Shown here: positions 22,460-30,615 of the stretch, piece by piece
How positions within the stretch are numbered: the first letter of the stretch is position 1
Layout of the letters: each line of letters begins with the position of its first letter
NCBI GenBank assembly: GCA_900539035.1
Contig: UQAU01000001.1
Span: forward strand, 62,001-126,000
Length of the DNA stretch: 64,000 nucleotides
Direction of reading: 5' to 3'
DNA from: an uncultured Collinsella sp.
Lineage (GTDB): Bacteria; Actinomycetota; Coriobacteriia; Coriobacteriales; Coriobacteriaceae
Program-made: the position numbers and the translations under genes
Notes under the pieces: model-generated
Told to the model about the DNA's origin: nothing
What the model saw: the letters and a program-made list of their open reading frames with translations, nothing else
The model's database searches: none

Positions 22460-23356
22460 CTAGATATGCTGACGAATCGCGTCGATATAGGCCCGACCGT
22501 AGCGCGTGAGCGTCGTGTTCTTGCGCGTGATGATGCCAATCTCCATGTACTCGTCCACGTCGAGCGGAATCGAGATAATGCCGGGGCCGTTGAGCTCGTG
22601 GCTGATCACGCCCGAGCATACCGTGTAGCCGTTGAGGCCCATGGCCAAATTGAACAACGTCGCACGGTCGCGCACGCGGATATTTTTGCGACGCTCGAAC
22701 GTCGAGGTCAGCTCCTCGGAATAGTAAAACGAGTTGTAGCTGCCCTGCTCGTAGGACAGGAACGGGTAGTCTTCCAAGTCCTCGAGCGTCACGCTCGAGC
22801 GGCCCGCCAGCGGGTGGTCTGCGCACACGAAGACATGTGGCGTGGCGCAGAAGAGCCCCTCGAATACGAGCTCGTTGGCGGCGAGCATGCGCTCGATAAC
22901 CTCGCGGTTATGCTCGGATAAGTACAGGATGCCCAGTTCGCTTTTCATATGCGCGACATCCTCGATAATCTCGTGAGTCTGTTCCTCGCGCAGGGTAAAG
23001 TCGTAACGCGCGGCATCGAACTCGCGGATCACATCGACAAACGCGTTAACGGCAAAGGAATAATGCTGGCAGCTCACACTAAAATGCGGCACCTGCTCGG
23101 ATGTGCCCTTGTACTTGCTCTCGAGTAGGTCGGCCTGGTCGAGTACCTGACGCGCGTAGCCCAAGAAGGTCTCGCCTTCCTCGGACACAATGACGCCCTT
23201 GTTGGTGCGCTCAAAGATGTGCACACCCATCTCGTTTTCGAGATCGCGAATCGACGCGGTAATCGAAGGCTGCGACACAAAGAGCCGGCGCGAGGCCTCG
23301 GTAATGCTGCCGCATTCGGCAACTTTGACGACATATCTGAGCTGCTGGAGCTTCAT
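22460..23356 (-). CDS. LysR-family transcription regulator
   Basis: 298 residues: winged helix (~1-60, GSITEASRRLFVSQPSITASIRDLE) and effector domain. ATG at 23356 with AGGGAGAAA upstream; the frame is open for 69 more codons but they overlap the upstream HAD gene and carry no site. It begins 10 bp after the HAD phosphatase stop, so the two form an operon. The MetE-like gene downstream is a plausible target, which would make this a MetR/CysB-like regulator; that is inference. Confidence 0.9.
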   Translation of the reverse strand: MKLQQLRYVVKVAECGSITEASRRLFVSQPSITASIRDLENEMGVHIFERTNKGVIVSEEGETFLGYARQVLDQADLLESKYKGTSEQVPHFSVSCQHYSFAVNAFVDVIREFDAARYDFTLREEQTHEIIEDVAHMKSELGILYLSEHNREVIERMLAANELVFEGLFCATPHVFVCADHPLAGRSSVTLEDLEDYPFLSYEQGSYNSFYYSEELTSTFERRKNIRVRDRATLFNLAMGLNGYTVCSGVISHELNGPGIISIPLDVDEYMEIGIITRKNTTLTRYGRAYIDAIRQHI

Positions 23357-23366
23357 GACTTTCTCC

Positions 23367-24275
23367 CTAGACGTTCGTGACGCCAAGACCCGCCGCGTCC
23401 ATCTGGCGCATAAACGGCGGCATCTCCCCCGTCGTGGCGCAGGCGGCAATCTGATGCAGAGCCCCGGCGACCGCATCATCTGCCGCGGCGCCAATATGCC
23501 AGCGCGCGGCAGCCGTGACGGCCTCGTTGGCATTGGCGACTGCAACGGAGTTGGGAACGGCATCGATCATGGGCAAATCGTTATCGGAATCGCCGAATAC
23601 GGCCACCTCGTCGAGTGTCAGGCCCAAAGCGCGCGCCAGCTCCAGCGCAGCGCAGCCCTTGTCCCAACCAGCCGGAAGAATGTCAAACAGGCGCACTCGG
23701 TTGTTGGGAAACACAAGCGAGAGTTCCGGCACCTCAGCGGCAACGCGCTCGCGTAGCTCCGCGAGCTCCTCACGCGAACGGGCACTCCAGATATTCGCCT
23801 TAAACACCGGCGCGTCATCGACGACGGGACGGCACGGAGCCTCTTCGCCTTTGAGCCACGCATTGCCGCCCGATTCCATAGCGCGACGCACACGCTCGGG
23901 ATTGCTCGTCACGCAATAGGCATCGTTGCCCCAAAAGTCATCGCCCAGGCTGTAGACTTTTATAAATGTATCGTCGGTCTCTTGCTCCAGATAGTCGGCC
24001 AAACGCATCAGAGCATCGTTGTCGATTGCGTGCGAGACGACTACTTCGCCGTCGACAAACATCACCTGGCCGTTACAGAACGCGCCAGTCGAAAAACACT
24101 CGGAACGATTTTTGAACATCCAGCCCATCGCGGACGGCTGACGACCCGAAACCGGACCAAAGTGCAGGCCCGCCGCCTGCATGGCATGAATACCCTCAAT
24201 GGCGTAGTCGCTGGCACCGTCATGTCCAGCCGGAATCAGTGTATCGTCCATATCGGTCAGCACAAGTTTGATCAT
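23367..24275 (-). CDS. HAD-superfamily phosphatase (Cof type)
   Basis: 302 residues with the four HAD motifs: DMDDTL with the nucleophile Asp8 and acid/base Asp10, the Ser in PVSGR, a Lys in GWDKGCAALELA, and GDSDNDLPMI near ~225. The C2-type cap between motifs II and III identifies the Cof/sugar-phosphatase branch, which acts on phosphosugars, FMN or PLP. Start ATG 24275 after CTGGGGGACTCT. Upstream member of an operon with the LysR gene. Confidence 0.9.
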   Translation of the reverse strand: MIKLVLTDMDDTLIPAGHDGASDYAIEGIHAMQAAGLHFGPVSGRQPSAMGWMFKNRSECFSTGAFCNGQVMFVDGEVVVSHAIDNDALMRLADYLEQETDDTFIKVYSLGDDFWGNDAYCVTSNPERVRRAMESGGNAWLKGEEAPCRPVVDDAPVFKANIWSARSREELAELRERVAAEVPELSLVFPNNRVRLFDILPAGWDKGCAALELARALGLTLDEVAVFGDSDNDLPMIDAVPNSVAVANANEAVTAAARWHIGAAADDAVAGALHQIAACATTGEMPPFMRQMDAAGLGVTNV

Positions 24276-24317
24276 AGAGTCCCCCAGTCATTTTCACCGT
24301 ATCCATTGTAACGACCC

Positions 24318-24411
24318 GCCAATAAGGGACAGGTTTATTTTGGCAGGTTTTATCTGGGAAAATGCAACGCCCCTGTTGCCACCTATCAAAATAAACCTGT
24401 CCCTATTTGGC
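24318..24411. repeat. Inverted repeat with GGGACAGGTTTATTTTG arms
   Basis: A ~25-bp arm (24318-24342, containing GGGACAGGTTTATTTTG) is repeated in inverted form at 24387-24411 with one mismatch. Its right arm closely matches a segment at ~44959-44985, so it belongs to a dispersed family. It lies between the HAD gene and the TPP riboswitch and overlaps the region where the thi promoter should be. Confidence 0.75.
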
Positions 24412-24441
24412 AGGTGCGCTAGTATAGGGAACAACAGATTC

Positions 24442-24535
24442 GATGCGGGAGTGCCGGCGGTGCAAGCCACAAGGCTGAGAGGGCATGGTGTCCAATCCTT
24501 TGAACCTGTCAGTTAATGCTGGCGTAGGGAGCATG
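24442..24535 (+). ncRNA. TPP riboswitch (THI element)
   Basis: The conserved core is present in order: GGGAGTGCC, then GGCTGAGAGGGC, then the P4-P5 part with CCTTTGAACCTG, and TAATGCTGGCGTAGGGA. This aptamer binds thiamin pyrophosphate. A terminator begins 11 bases downstream, so control is most likely by transcription termination. It precedes thiM, the thiamin-binding protein gene and thiE. Confidence 0.96.
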
Positions 24536-24546
24536 CCGCCTTTACA

Positions 24547-24576
24547 GGGGCGCTGTCTATGCACAGCGCCCCTTTT
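24547..24576 (+). terminator. Riboswitch-controlled terminator
   Basis: GGGGCGCTGT and ACAGCGCCCC form a perfect 10-bp stem followed by TTTT, between the TPP aptamer and the thiM ribosome site. Confidence 0.92.
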
Positions 24577-24598
24577 CTATGCCAAGGAGGCATGTGCA

Positions 24599-25438
24599 GT
24601 GATTGATTCGGAACAGCTTAAGCAGCATATGGTCAAGACCGTGGAGGAGATTCGCGCCACCAATCCGATGGCCGGCTCCATCACCAACACGGTGACGATC
24701 GACTTTGTCGCCAACGCACAGCTCGCCGTGGGCGGATCGGCCGCCATGGTCTATCTGCCCGACGAGGGCGAGGCACTCGTTGCCGGCGGCGGCGCCATCT
24801 ATCTCAATATGGGTACGCTCTTCCCCATCTACGAGCAGACGATTCCCCGCGCGGCCAAGGCGGCACACGACGCCGGCAAGCCCTGGGTGCTCGATCCGGT
24901 GGGCCTGGGCATCGGTAGCCTGCGCACCCAGTTGGTAAACGAGCTCAAGCAGTACAAGCCCGCCATCGTGCGCGGCAACGCCTCCGAGATCATCGCGCTC
25001 GCCGGCCTGTGGGGTCTTGAGGGCGAGGCGGCCGATCTGAGCCGCGTGCGCGGTGTCGATACCACCGACACGGTCGACGCCGCCCGCGATGCCGCCGTGG
25101 CGCTCGCCCGTTACACCGGCGGCGCCGTAGTGGTCTCGGGCGAAGTCGACCTGATCACCGACGGCACGACGGTGGCCAAGTCCCACGGCGGCAGCCCGCT
25201 CATGTCAAAAATCACCGGCTGCGGCTGCTCGCAGGGCGGCGTGCTGGCCGTGTACGCCTGCGCCGCCGATCCGTTTACGGCGGCAGTCTGCGGCACCGCG
25301 GTCTACAACGTGGCCGGCACGCGTGCCGCCGCCGTCGCCGATGCCCCGGCAAGCTTTAAGGTCGCCTTTATCGACGAGCTCTACCGCGCGACCGCCCAGG
25401 ACATCGCCGATAACCAACTCGAGCTCGAGGAGGCATAA
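24599..25438 (+). CDS. thiM: Hydroxyethylthiazole kinase ThiM
   Basis: 279 residues of the ribokinase-like fold. It phosphorylates the thiazole precursor salvaged for vitamin B1. Typical segments are GSITNTVTIDFVANAQLAVGGSAAM, abbreviated here by its GSITNTVT and VGGSAAM parts, WVLDPVGLG, RGNASEI and the ATP-site loop KITGCGCSQGG with the conserved Cys. The GTG at 24599 lies eight bases after AAGGAGG. First gene of the TPP-controlled salvage operon. Confidence 0.96.
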   Translation: MIDSEQLKQHMVKTVEEIRATNPMAGSITNTVTIDFVANAQLAVGGSAAMVYLPDEGEALVAGGGAIYLNMGTLFPIYEQTIPRAAKAAHDAGKPWVLDPVGLGIGSLRTQLVNELKQYKPAIVRGNASEIIALAGLWGLEGEAADLSRVRGVDTTDTVDAARDAAVALARYTGGAVVVSGEVDLITDGTTVAKSHGGSPLMSKITGCGCSQGGVLAVYACAADPFTAAVCGTAVYNVAGTRAAAVADAPASFKVAFIDELYRATAQDIADNQLELEEA

Positions 25439-25441
25439 GCC

Positions 25442-25783
25442 ATGTCCGAACCCGCAACCACCGCCGGCATGAACACACTCGTCGCCGTGGCCATCGCCCC
25501 GTGCGGCACCGGCGATGAGCTGTCCGCCGAGGTCGCCGAGGTCGTGCGCGTCATACGCGAGAGCGGCCTTCCCAACCGCACCACCTCGATGTTCACCGAG
25601 ATCGAAGGCGACTGGGACGAGGTCATGCAGGTCGTGCGCGACGCAACCTTTGTGTTGGCGAGCAAGGGCATCCGCACCGAAGTCGTGCTCAAAGCCGATA
25701 TTCGGCCCGGATTTACCGACACCATGACCGGCAAGCTCGAGCGCATGGAAGCACAGATCAAGAAGCAGGAGGAAGCACAATGA
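25442..25783 (+). CDS. Thiamin-binding protein of the MTH1187/YkoF type
   Basis: 113 residues with the ferredoxin-like fold of the MTH1187 family (VAVAIAPCGTGDELS, then FTEIEGDWDEVMQVVRDA). Family members bind thiamin or its pyrimidine precursor (YkoF in Bacillus binds HMP/thiamin). It starts 3 bp after thiM and its stop overlaps the thiE start (ATGA), so it is translated as part of the salvage unit. It probably buffers or hands over a thiamin intermediate; no catalytic residues are evident. Confidence 0.88.
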   Translation: MSEPATTAGMNTLVAVAIAPCGTGDELSAEVAEVVRVIRESGLPNRTTSMFTEIEGDWDEVMQVVRDATFVLASKGIRTEVVLKADIRPGFTDTMTGKLERMEAQIKKQEEAQ

Positions 25784-26475
25784 GCATCCGCGACAACCTT
25801 GATATCTCGGCCTATCTGGTACTCGGCCCCGAAAACACGCTGGGACGCCCCGTGGGCGATGTGGTGGCCCAGGCGCTCGACGCAGGCTTTACCTGCATCC
25901 AGGTGCGCTCCAAGGTGGCAAGCGCCCGCGAGATCATTGCGCTGACCGGCGACGCCGCGCAGGCAATCGCACAGGCCGGCAAGACCGGTCAGGTCGCCTT
26001 GCTGATCGACGACCGCCTTGACTGCGTACTCGCCGCGCGCGAGCAGGGTATTGCCGTCGACGGCGTGCACGTGGGCCAGAGCGATATTCCCGTCGAGGTC
26101 TGCCGCAAGCTTCTGGGCCCCGATGCCATCGTGGGCCTTTCGGCCCGTTGCGAGGAGATGCTCGAGTACGTCAAGACCGCCGACATGAGCCTGGTCGACT
26201 ACCTGGGCATCGGCCCACTCCACGAGACCGAGACCAAACGCGATTGCGGACGCGCGGCCGATGGCTCCATCATCACCAAGAGCTTTGAGGATCTGGCCGC
26301 GCTCCACGCGGCAAGCCCCGTGCCCATCGTGGTGGGCGGCGGCGTCAAGACGGCCGACCTGCCGCAGCTCAAGGCCACCGGCGTCGATGGCTTCTTTGTG
26401 GTGAGCGCCGTCTGCAGTGCCGACGACCCCTACGTCGCCGCCAAGGAGCTTGTCGATACCTGGCAGCAGGCATAG
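25780..26475 (+). CDS. thiE: Thiamin phosphate synthase ThiE
   Basis: 231 residues, a TIM barrel joining hydroxymethylpyrimidine pyrophosphate and thiazole phosphate to thiamin phosphate. Recognisable parts: TCIQVRSK, LLIDDRLDCVLAA, DGVHVGQSD, the GIGPLHETETKRD loop and VVGGGVKTADL. The ATG overlaps the stop of the binding-protein gene (ATGA), with AGGAGGAAGCACA upstream. Last gene of the operon. No thiD lies here; HMP kinase must be elsewhere. Confidence 0.96.
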   Translation: MSIRDNLDISAYLVLGPENTLGRPVGDVVAQALDAGFTCIQVRSKVASAREIIALTGDAAQAIAQAGKTGQVALLIDDRLDCVLAAREQGIAVDGVHVGQSDIPVEVCRKLLGPDAIVGLSARCEEMLEYVKTADMSLVDYLGIGPLHETETKRDCGRAADGSIITKSFEDLAALHAASPVPIVVGGGVKTADLPQLKATGVDGFFVVSAVCSADDPYVAAKELVDTWQQA

Positions 26476-26517
26476 GCATAAGCCGAGCAGCTGATTCGCA
26501 GCCTCATATCTTCAATA

Positions 26518-26567
26518 GCGGAAAGCGCATCCCGGTTCGAACGTCCATTCCGGGATGCGCTTTCCGC
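26518..26567. terminator. Bidirectional terminator after thiE
   Basis: GCGGAAAGCGCATCCCGG pairs perfectly over 18 bp with its inverted copy at 26550-26567, between the convergent thiE and patatin genes. Confidence 0.85.
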
Positions 26568-26576
26568 ATGCGACCC

Positions 26577-27446
26577 TTACCCCGCCAGATACGCTTCCAG
26601 CGCCGGCAAGGTCGCCTCCGCATCGTGGCGGCCGATCTGATAGATGCGCTCGAGCTCATCGGGCTCACGGCACAGCGACGGCACCTTCACCGATTCGCTC
26701 GGCCGAACCACAAAGATTTCGCCGGCAGCCTCGCGACGCGCCAGGTCATCGAGCGTGGCATTGTAGGCCTCATGCCGATGCTCAAGCGCCGCGACAAACT
26801 CCGGGTAGTGACGGAACACGCGCCGCAGCATGGGCATCACGCTGTTGGGCTGCTTCACAAAGCCCGCCGGCTGCGTGAGTACCACGATATTGCGGTCATA
26901 CCCCTGCGCAAACAGCCATGCACTGGGAATAGAATCAGCCACGCCACCATCCAGATACTTATGCCCGTCAATAGCAACGGGACGCGTCGCCACGGGAATC
27001 GCCGACGATGCCCGGATCCACTCGATATCCCGCTCGTCGCCATAGGGCAGGTCATGGTAGACGGCCTTACCCGTCTCGATATCGGTACACACGCACGTAA
27101 ATCGCATGGGGCAGGCGCGATACGCCTCCAAGTCGATGGGATCGCGCTCGATAGGCACCTCGTGATAGGCAAAATCGGCATTGAACATATCGCCAGTTCG
27201 CAGCCAGCTTACTACACCTGCATAGCGTTTATCGGCGCAATAGGCCTTGTTATAGCGAATGGCGCGGCCGATCTGACGCGATTTAAAGTTGTAGCCAAAC
27301 GCCGCGCCCGCCGAGACACCCACCATATGGTCGCAGGTCAAACCGTGCTCCATCCAAACGTCGAGCACGCCCGCCGTATACATACCGCGGTAGCCGCCTC
27401 CCTCGAGTGCCAGCCCCACCGTGCGCGTCATAGTTGGCTGTGCCAT
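26577..27446 (-). CDS. Patatin-like phospholipase
   Basis: 289 residues. The patatin oxyanion loop LEGGGYRG (~14-21), the nucleophile in VGVSAGAAFG (Ser ~45) and the catalytic Asp in YLDGGVADS (~167) form the Ser-Asp dyad of this acyl hydrolase family. No signal peptide. Bacterial YjjU-type members act on membrane phospholipids or lysophospholipids. ATG 27446 after GGAGATGGTCGC. Transcribed alone. Confidence 0.9.
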   Translation of the reverse strand: MAQPTMTRTVGLALEGGGYRGMYTAGVLDVWMEHGLTCDHMVGVSAGAAFGYNFKSRQIGRAIRYNKAYCADKRYAGVVSWLRTGDMFNADFAYHEVPIERDPIDLEAYRACPMRFTCVCTDIETGKAVYHDLPYGDERDIEWIRASSAIPVATRPVAIDGHKYLDGGVADSIPSAWLFAQGYDRNIVVLTQPAGFVKQPNSVMPMLRRVFRHYPEFVAALEHRHEAYNATLDDLARREAAGEIFVVRPSESVKVPSLCREPDELERIYQIGRHDAEATLPALEAYLAG

Positions 27447-27770
27447 GCGACCATCTCCGTCCCCGCAAATTTAAACGGAACAAGTATACCCATCGACATA
27501 TACCGCCCCAGTCGCATTTTTATCGAACATCGCATCATCGCGCCGCCGTTTGTCGAATAATAGCCACCCACAGCATGTGCACCCCTATATAATTTCGTAC
27601 TGTTGTTTATACTACTCAGCAGTTATCAACAGCGAACATTAGCCGGCAAAGTAACCCAACAACGCAGCAAGGCGGGGGCCTGGATACACGCAAAACGCTG
27701 AGCAACGATGCATGTACACAACGAGCTCGCCCGACGCAATCCGCTCCGACTTCAGAAAGCCGCTTAGAAC
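27447..27770. other. Gap of ~320 bp: probable promoter and long leader of the GGDEF/EAL gene
   Basis: It is AT-richer in the middle, with a consensus TATAAT at 27588-27593 but no good -35 hexamer. That would give a ~170-base leader for the GGDEF/EAL gene. The leader repeats ACGCA and GCAA motifs, but I could not fold it into a convincing c-di-GMP riboswitch. No gene is seen. Confidence 0.4.
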
Positions 27771-30488
27771 ATGGATACTGTCAGCAATTACACCGAAACG
27801 CTCGAAAAGACCGTCCGTGACCTTCTCGAGCGTCAGGAGGATCTGATCAGGACCGCCTTTACCGACCAGCTTACCGGGCTTGGCAACCGTGGCGGCTTTG
27901 CCCGTTCCCTCGAGGAGCTCTGGGAGCAGGACACCCCCGTTACCATGGCGTTCATCGATATCGACAATCTCAAGCACTGCAACGACGTCTTTGGGCATGA
28001 CGAGGGCAACCGCTATATCTTGCAGGTAAGCCTCTATCTCAAACTGTATATGAAAGTGGACGAGGCGGCGTTTCGCATAGGCGGCGACGAGTTTGCCATC
28101 CTATCTACGATTGCGACCGAGGACGACCTCGCCGAACGTCTGGAACACTGCCGAACGATCCTGCTCAAAAACAACGATTCCGAGATGCCCCACTCGTTTA
28201 GCTACGGAGTGGCACACGCCGACCCCGCCCTGGGCGAAGCCTCCAATCGCATGACACTCGATGCCGACCATCGCATGTACGACTACAAGCTACGTCATGC
28301 CATGCACCTCGATCGGCGCAATATTACGCAAGTCCACGCCGACGACTTCGAAATAAGCGATCGTATTTTCGACGCTTTTTCGATGCTCAACGAGGGCCGT
28401 TATTTCTTTATCGAGAACTTGGACAAGGACCGCACCCTTTGGTCGCAAGGTGCCTTGCGCGATCTCGGTCTTCCTTCGGAGCACATAGACAGCTGCCGCG
28501 ATTTCTGGAAGACGCGCGTCCATCCCGATGACCTCGAGGCCTACGCCAACGACATCAACCAGATCTTTAACGGCTCCAAACACCGCCGCGTCATGCAGTA
28601 CCGCATGCGCAATGCCGCGGGTGACTACGTTCTCTGCCGTGCTCGCGGGTTTCGCATCGACGGCGACGGAAATGTCCCCTCGCTCTATGTCGGCGAGCTC
28701 GTCAACCACTCGCTTGCCGAAACCGTCGACGCCGCCACAGGCCTCGGAACGCAGCGCATGCTGGTCAACGCTATCGATGCCTGCCGTCGCGACCGCTGCG
28801 AGACGGGGCTTATAGCGGTGCGCATTCGTGGCACGGCGAATCTCAACGAGCTCTACGGGGCCGAGGCTGTCGACAGCATGCTTGCCGAATACGCAGGCCG
28901 CATGCTGTCGATCACCCGCGGCAGAAGCCGGGTCTTCCGTTCACGAAGCGTCCAGTTCGTCGTGCTCAGCAACGATTTGGACCACGAGGCATTCGAGCAA
29001 CTGACCCGCCGCCTTAAAGAGGCCGTTTTCGCTCCTGTTCAAATCGCAGGCGACACCATTACTCCCGTCTGCCTTGTCGTCCCGGCCTTTTACGAGCACT
29101 TAGCCCATCAAGCGACCGCCGTTTTAGGCGAACTCGACCGTCGCCTTCGCACGGCCGGCGGGCTTGTTCCCAACGACAGCCTCCCCATACCCGAGGCGGA
29201 GCGCAAAAGCGCCATCGCCGAACGTATCGACTCGCTCACGGGTCTCTATCGACCCAGCGAGTTTATGCGGCGCGCCAACGCATTTCTCGAGGCAAGGCGC
29301 GACGACACCTGGTGCATCGCCACCGTCGACATGGGTCACATGCGCCTGTTTAATGAATGGCACGGCCAGGCCGAGGGCGACCGCGTACTCGCCGATGTGG
29401 GCACGGTCCTCAAGGACATCGAGAATGCCGATATGGGCGTCGCAGGGTACTGGGGCCAAGATGACTTTTGCGTACTCATCCCCTTTAAGCACATCACCGT
29501 CCATCAAATCTACAACCGCGTTCGCGAGGCAGTAGCCAGGCATGATGACGGCGTAGGTTTTTGGCCGTCCATGGGCATTTACCCCATCGACTCCAATGAG
29601 GAGATCACCATCGATGCGCAGGCAAAGGCCATGTTTACCAATCGACGCGCCAAAAACGACTTCAAGGAGCGCATTGCTATTTTCCGCCCCGAAGAATATG
29701 AACACGAGATTGCGTTCCACCGCACGCTGACCGAGTTCCAGTACGCGCTCTCAAATGGCCGCATCACGTGCTACCTGCAGCCCCAGGTCGATATGGAAAC
29801 CGGCGAGATCATTGGCGCCGAGGCACTTACGCGCTGGATTGACAAGGACGGCTCTCTCATTTCGCCCGCAACGTTTATCCCCGCACTCGAGGAAAGCGGC
29901 TTTGTGGTGACGCTCGACAAGTACATTTGGCAGGGTGTCGCCATATGGCTTCGCGAGCGTCTCGATCGCGATCTTCGCGTGGTTCCGGTCTCGCTTAATG
30001 TGTCTCGCGTGGACATTCTTGCCTGCGACGTTGCCGAGCATATGGGATCGCTCGCCGCCCAATACAACCTGCCGCCCGAGCTCATGCGCATCGAGATCAC
30101 CGAGACGGCTTATACGGGAGAGTCCGAAGCCGTGGACAAACTGACAGCCGACTTGCACACCCGCGGCTTCTCGACCTATATGGACGATTTTGGCACCGGT
30201 CAGTCCACGCTCGCGATGCTCAAGAACGTCAACGTCGACGTCATCAAGCTCGACCGCACCTTTGTGCCCACCGACCGCGATCAAGGCCGCAGCGCGCAGA
30301 TCGTGTCATCGATGCTCGAGATGGCGCAGTCGCTCCATCTGCCCATTGTAATCGAAGGCGTCGAGACAAATGAGCAGGCGAACATGCTACGACAAATGGG
30401 CGCCCGCTACGCTCAGGGCTTCCTCTACTACCGCCCCATGCCGGTGAAGGATTTTGAGGCATTGCTCGATGGCGGCAATAATAACTGA
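27771..30488 (+). CDS. Multi-domain GGDEF/PAS/GGDEF/GGDEF/EAL protein
   Basis: 905 residues. Order: a complete diguanylate cyclase domain first (~25-180, TDQLTGLGNR, IGGDEF at 103-108, no RxxD inhibitory site), a PAS-like sensor (~195-315), a degenerate GGDEF (~320-470, the motif replaced by RSVQF), a second degenerate GGDEF (~490-635, GQDDF) and a C-terminal EAL phosphodiesterase (~650-900). The EAL domain keeps its metal and catalytic residues (GAEALTRW, ITETAY, DDFGTG, VIEGVET, AQGFLYYRP). It could therefore both make and degrade c-di-GMP, switched by the PAS domain. No membrane segments, so cytoplasmic. The ATG at 27771 has only a weak AGAAAG site. A shorter paralog follows at 30616. Confidence 0.9.
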   Translation: MDTVSNYTETLEKTVRDLLERQEDLIRTAFTDQLTGLGNRGGFARSLEELWEQDTPVTMAFIDIDNLKHCNDVFGHDEGNRYILQVSLYLKLYMKVDEAAFRIGGDEFAILSTIATEDDLAERLEHCRTILLKNNDSEMPHSFSYGVAHADPALGEASNRMTLDADHRMYDYKLRHAMHLDRRNITQVHADDFEISDRIFDAFSMLNEGRYFFIENLDKDRTLWSQGALRDLGLPSEHIDSCRDFWKTRVHPDDLEAYANDINQIFNGSKHRRVMQYRMRNAAGDYVLCRARGFRIDGDGNVPSLYVGELVNHSLAETVDAATGLGTQRMLVNAIDACRRDRCETGLIAVRIRGTANLNELYGAEAVDSMLAEYAGRMLSITRGRSRVFRSRSVQFVVLSNDLDHEAFEQLTRRLKEAVFAPVQIAGDTITPVCLVVPAFYEHLAHQATAVLGELDRRLRTAGGLVPNDSLPIPEAERKSAIAERIDSLTGLYRPSEFMRRANAFLEARRDDTWCIATVDMGHMRLFNEWHGQAEGDRVLADVGTVLKDIENADMGVAGYWGQDDFCVLIPFKHITVHQIYNRVREAVARHDDGVGFWPSMGIYPIDSNEEITIDAQAKAMFTNRRAKNDFKERIAIFRPEEYEHEIAFHRTLTEFQYALSNGRITCYLQPQVDMETGEIIGAEALTRWIDKDGSLISPATFIPALEESGFVVTLDKYIWQGVAIWLRERLDRDLRVVPVSLNVSRVDILACDVAEHMGSLAAQYNLPPELMRIEITETAYTGESEAVDKLTADLHTRGFSTYMDDFGTGQSTLAMLKNVNVDVIKLDRTFVPTDRDQGRSAQIVSSMLEMAQSLHLPIVIEGVETNEQANMLRQMGARYAQGFLYYRPMPVKDFEALLDGGNNN

Positions 30489-30518
30489 TACGCTCGCGCG
30501 CAAAACGCCACCGTCGAA

Positions 30519-30577
30519 AGGGGCATTTGTCCCCATTGGCTAACTTATATCCCCAATCCAAGCCGAATTGGGGATAT
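30519..30577. repeat. Double hairpin between the two GGDEF genes
   Basis: GGGGCATTTGTCCCC forms a short hairpin (from ~30519) and ATATCCCCAAT/ATTGGGGATAT (30547-30577) a perfect 11-bp stem. It resembles the other CCCC/GGGG intergenic repeats of the window and may end the upstream transcript. Confidence 0.6.
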
Positions 30578-30615
30578 GATACAAACCGTTTTTCCGCCCA
30601 AGGAGGTTATCCATC

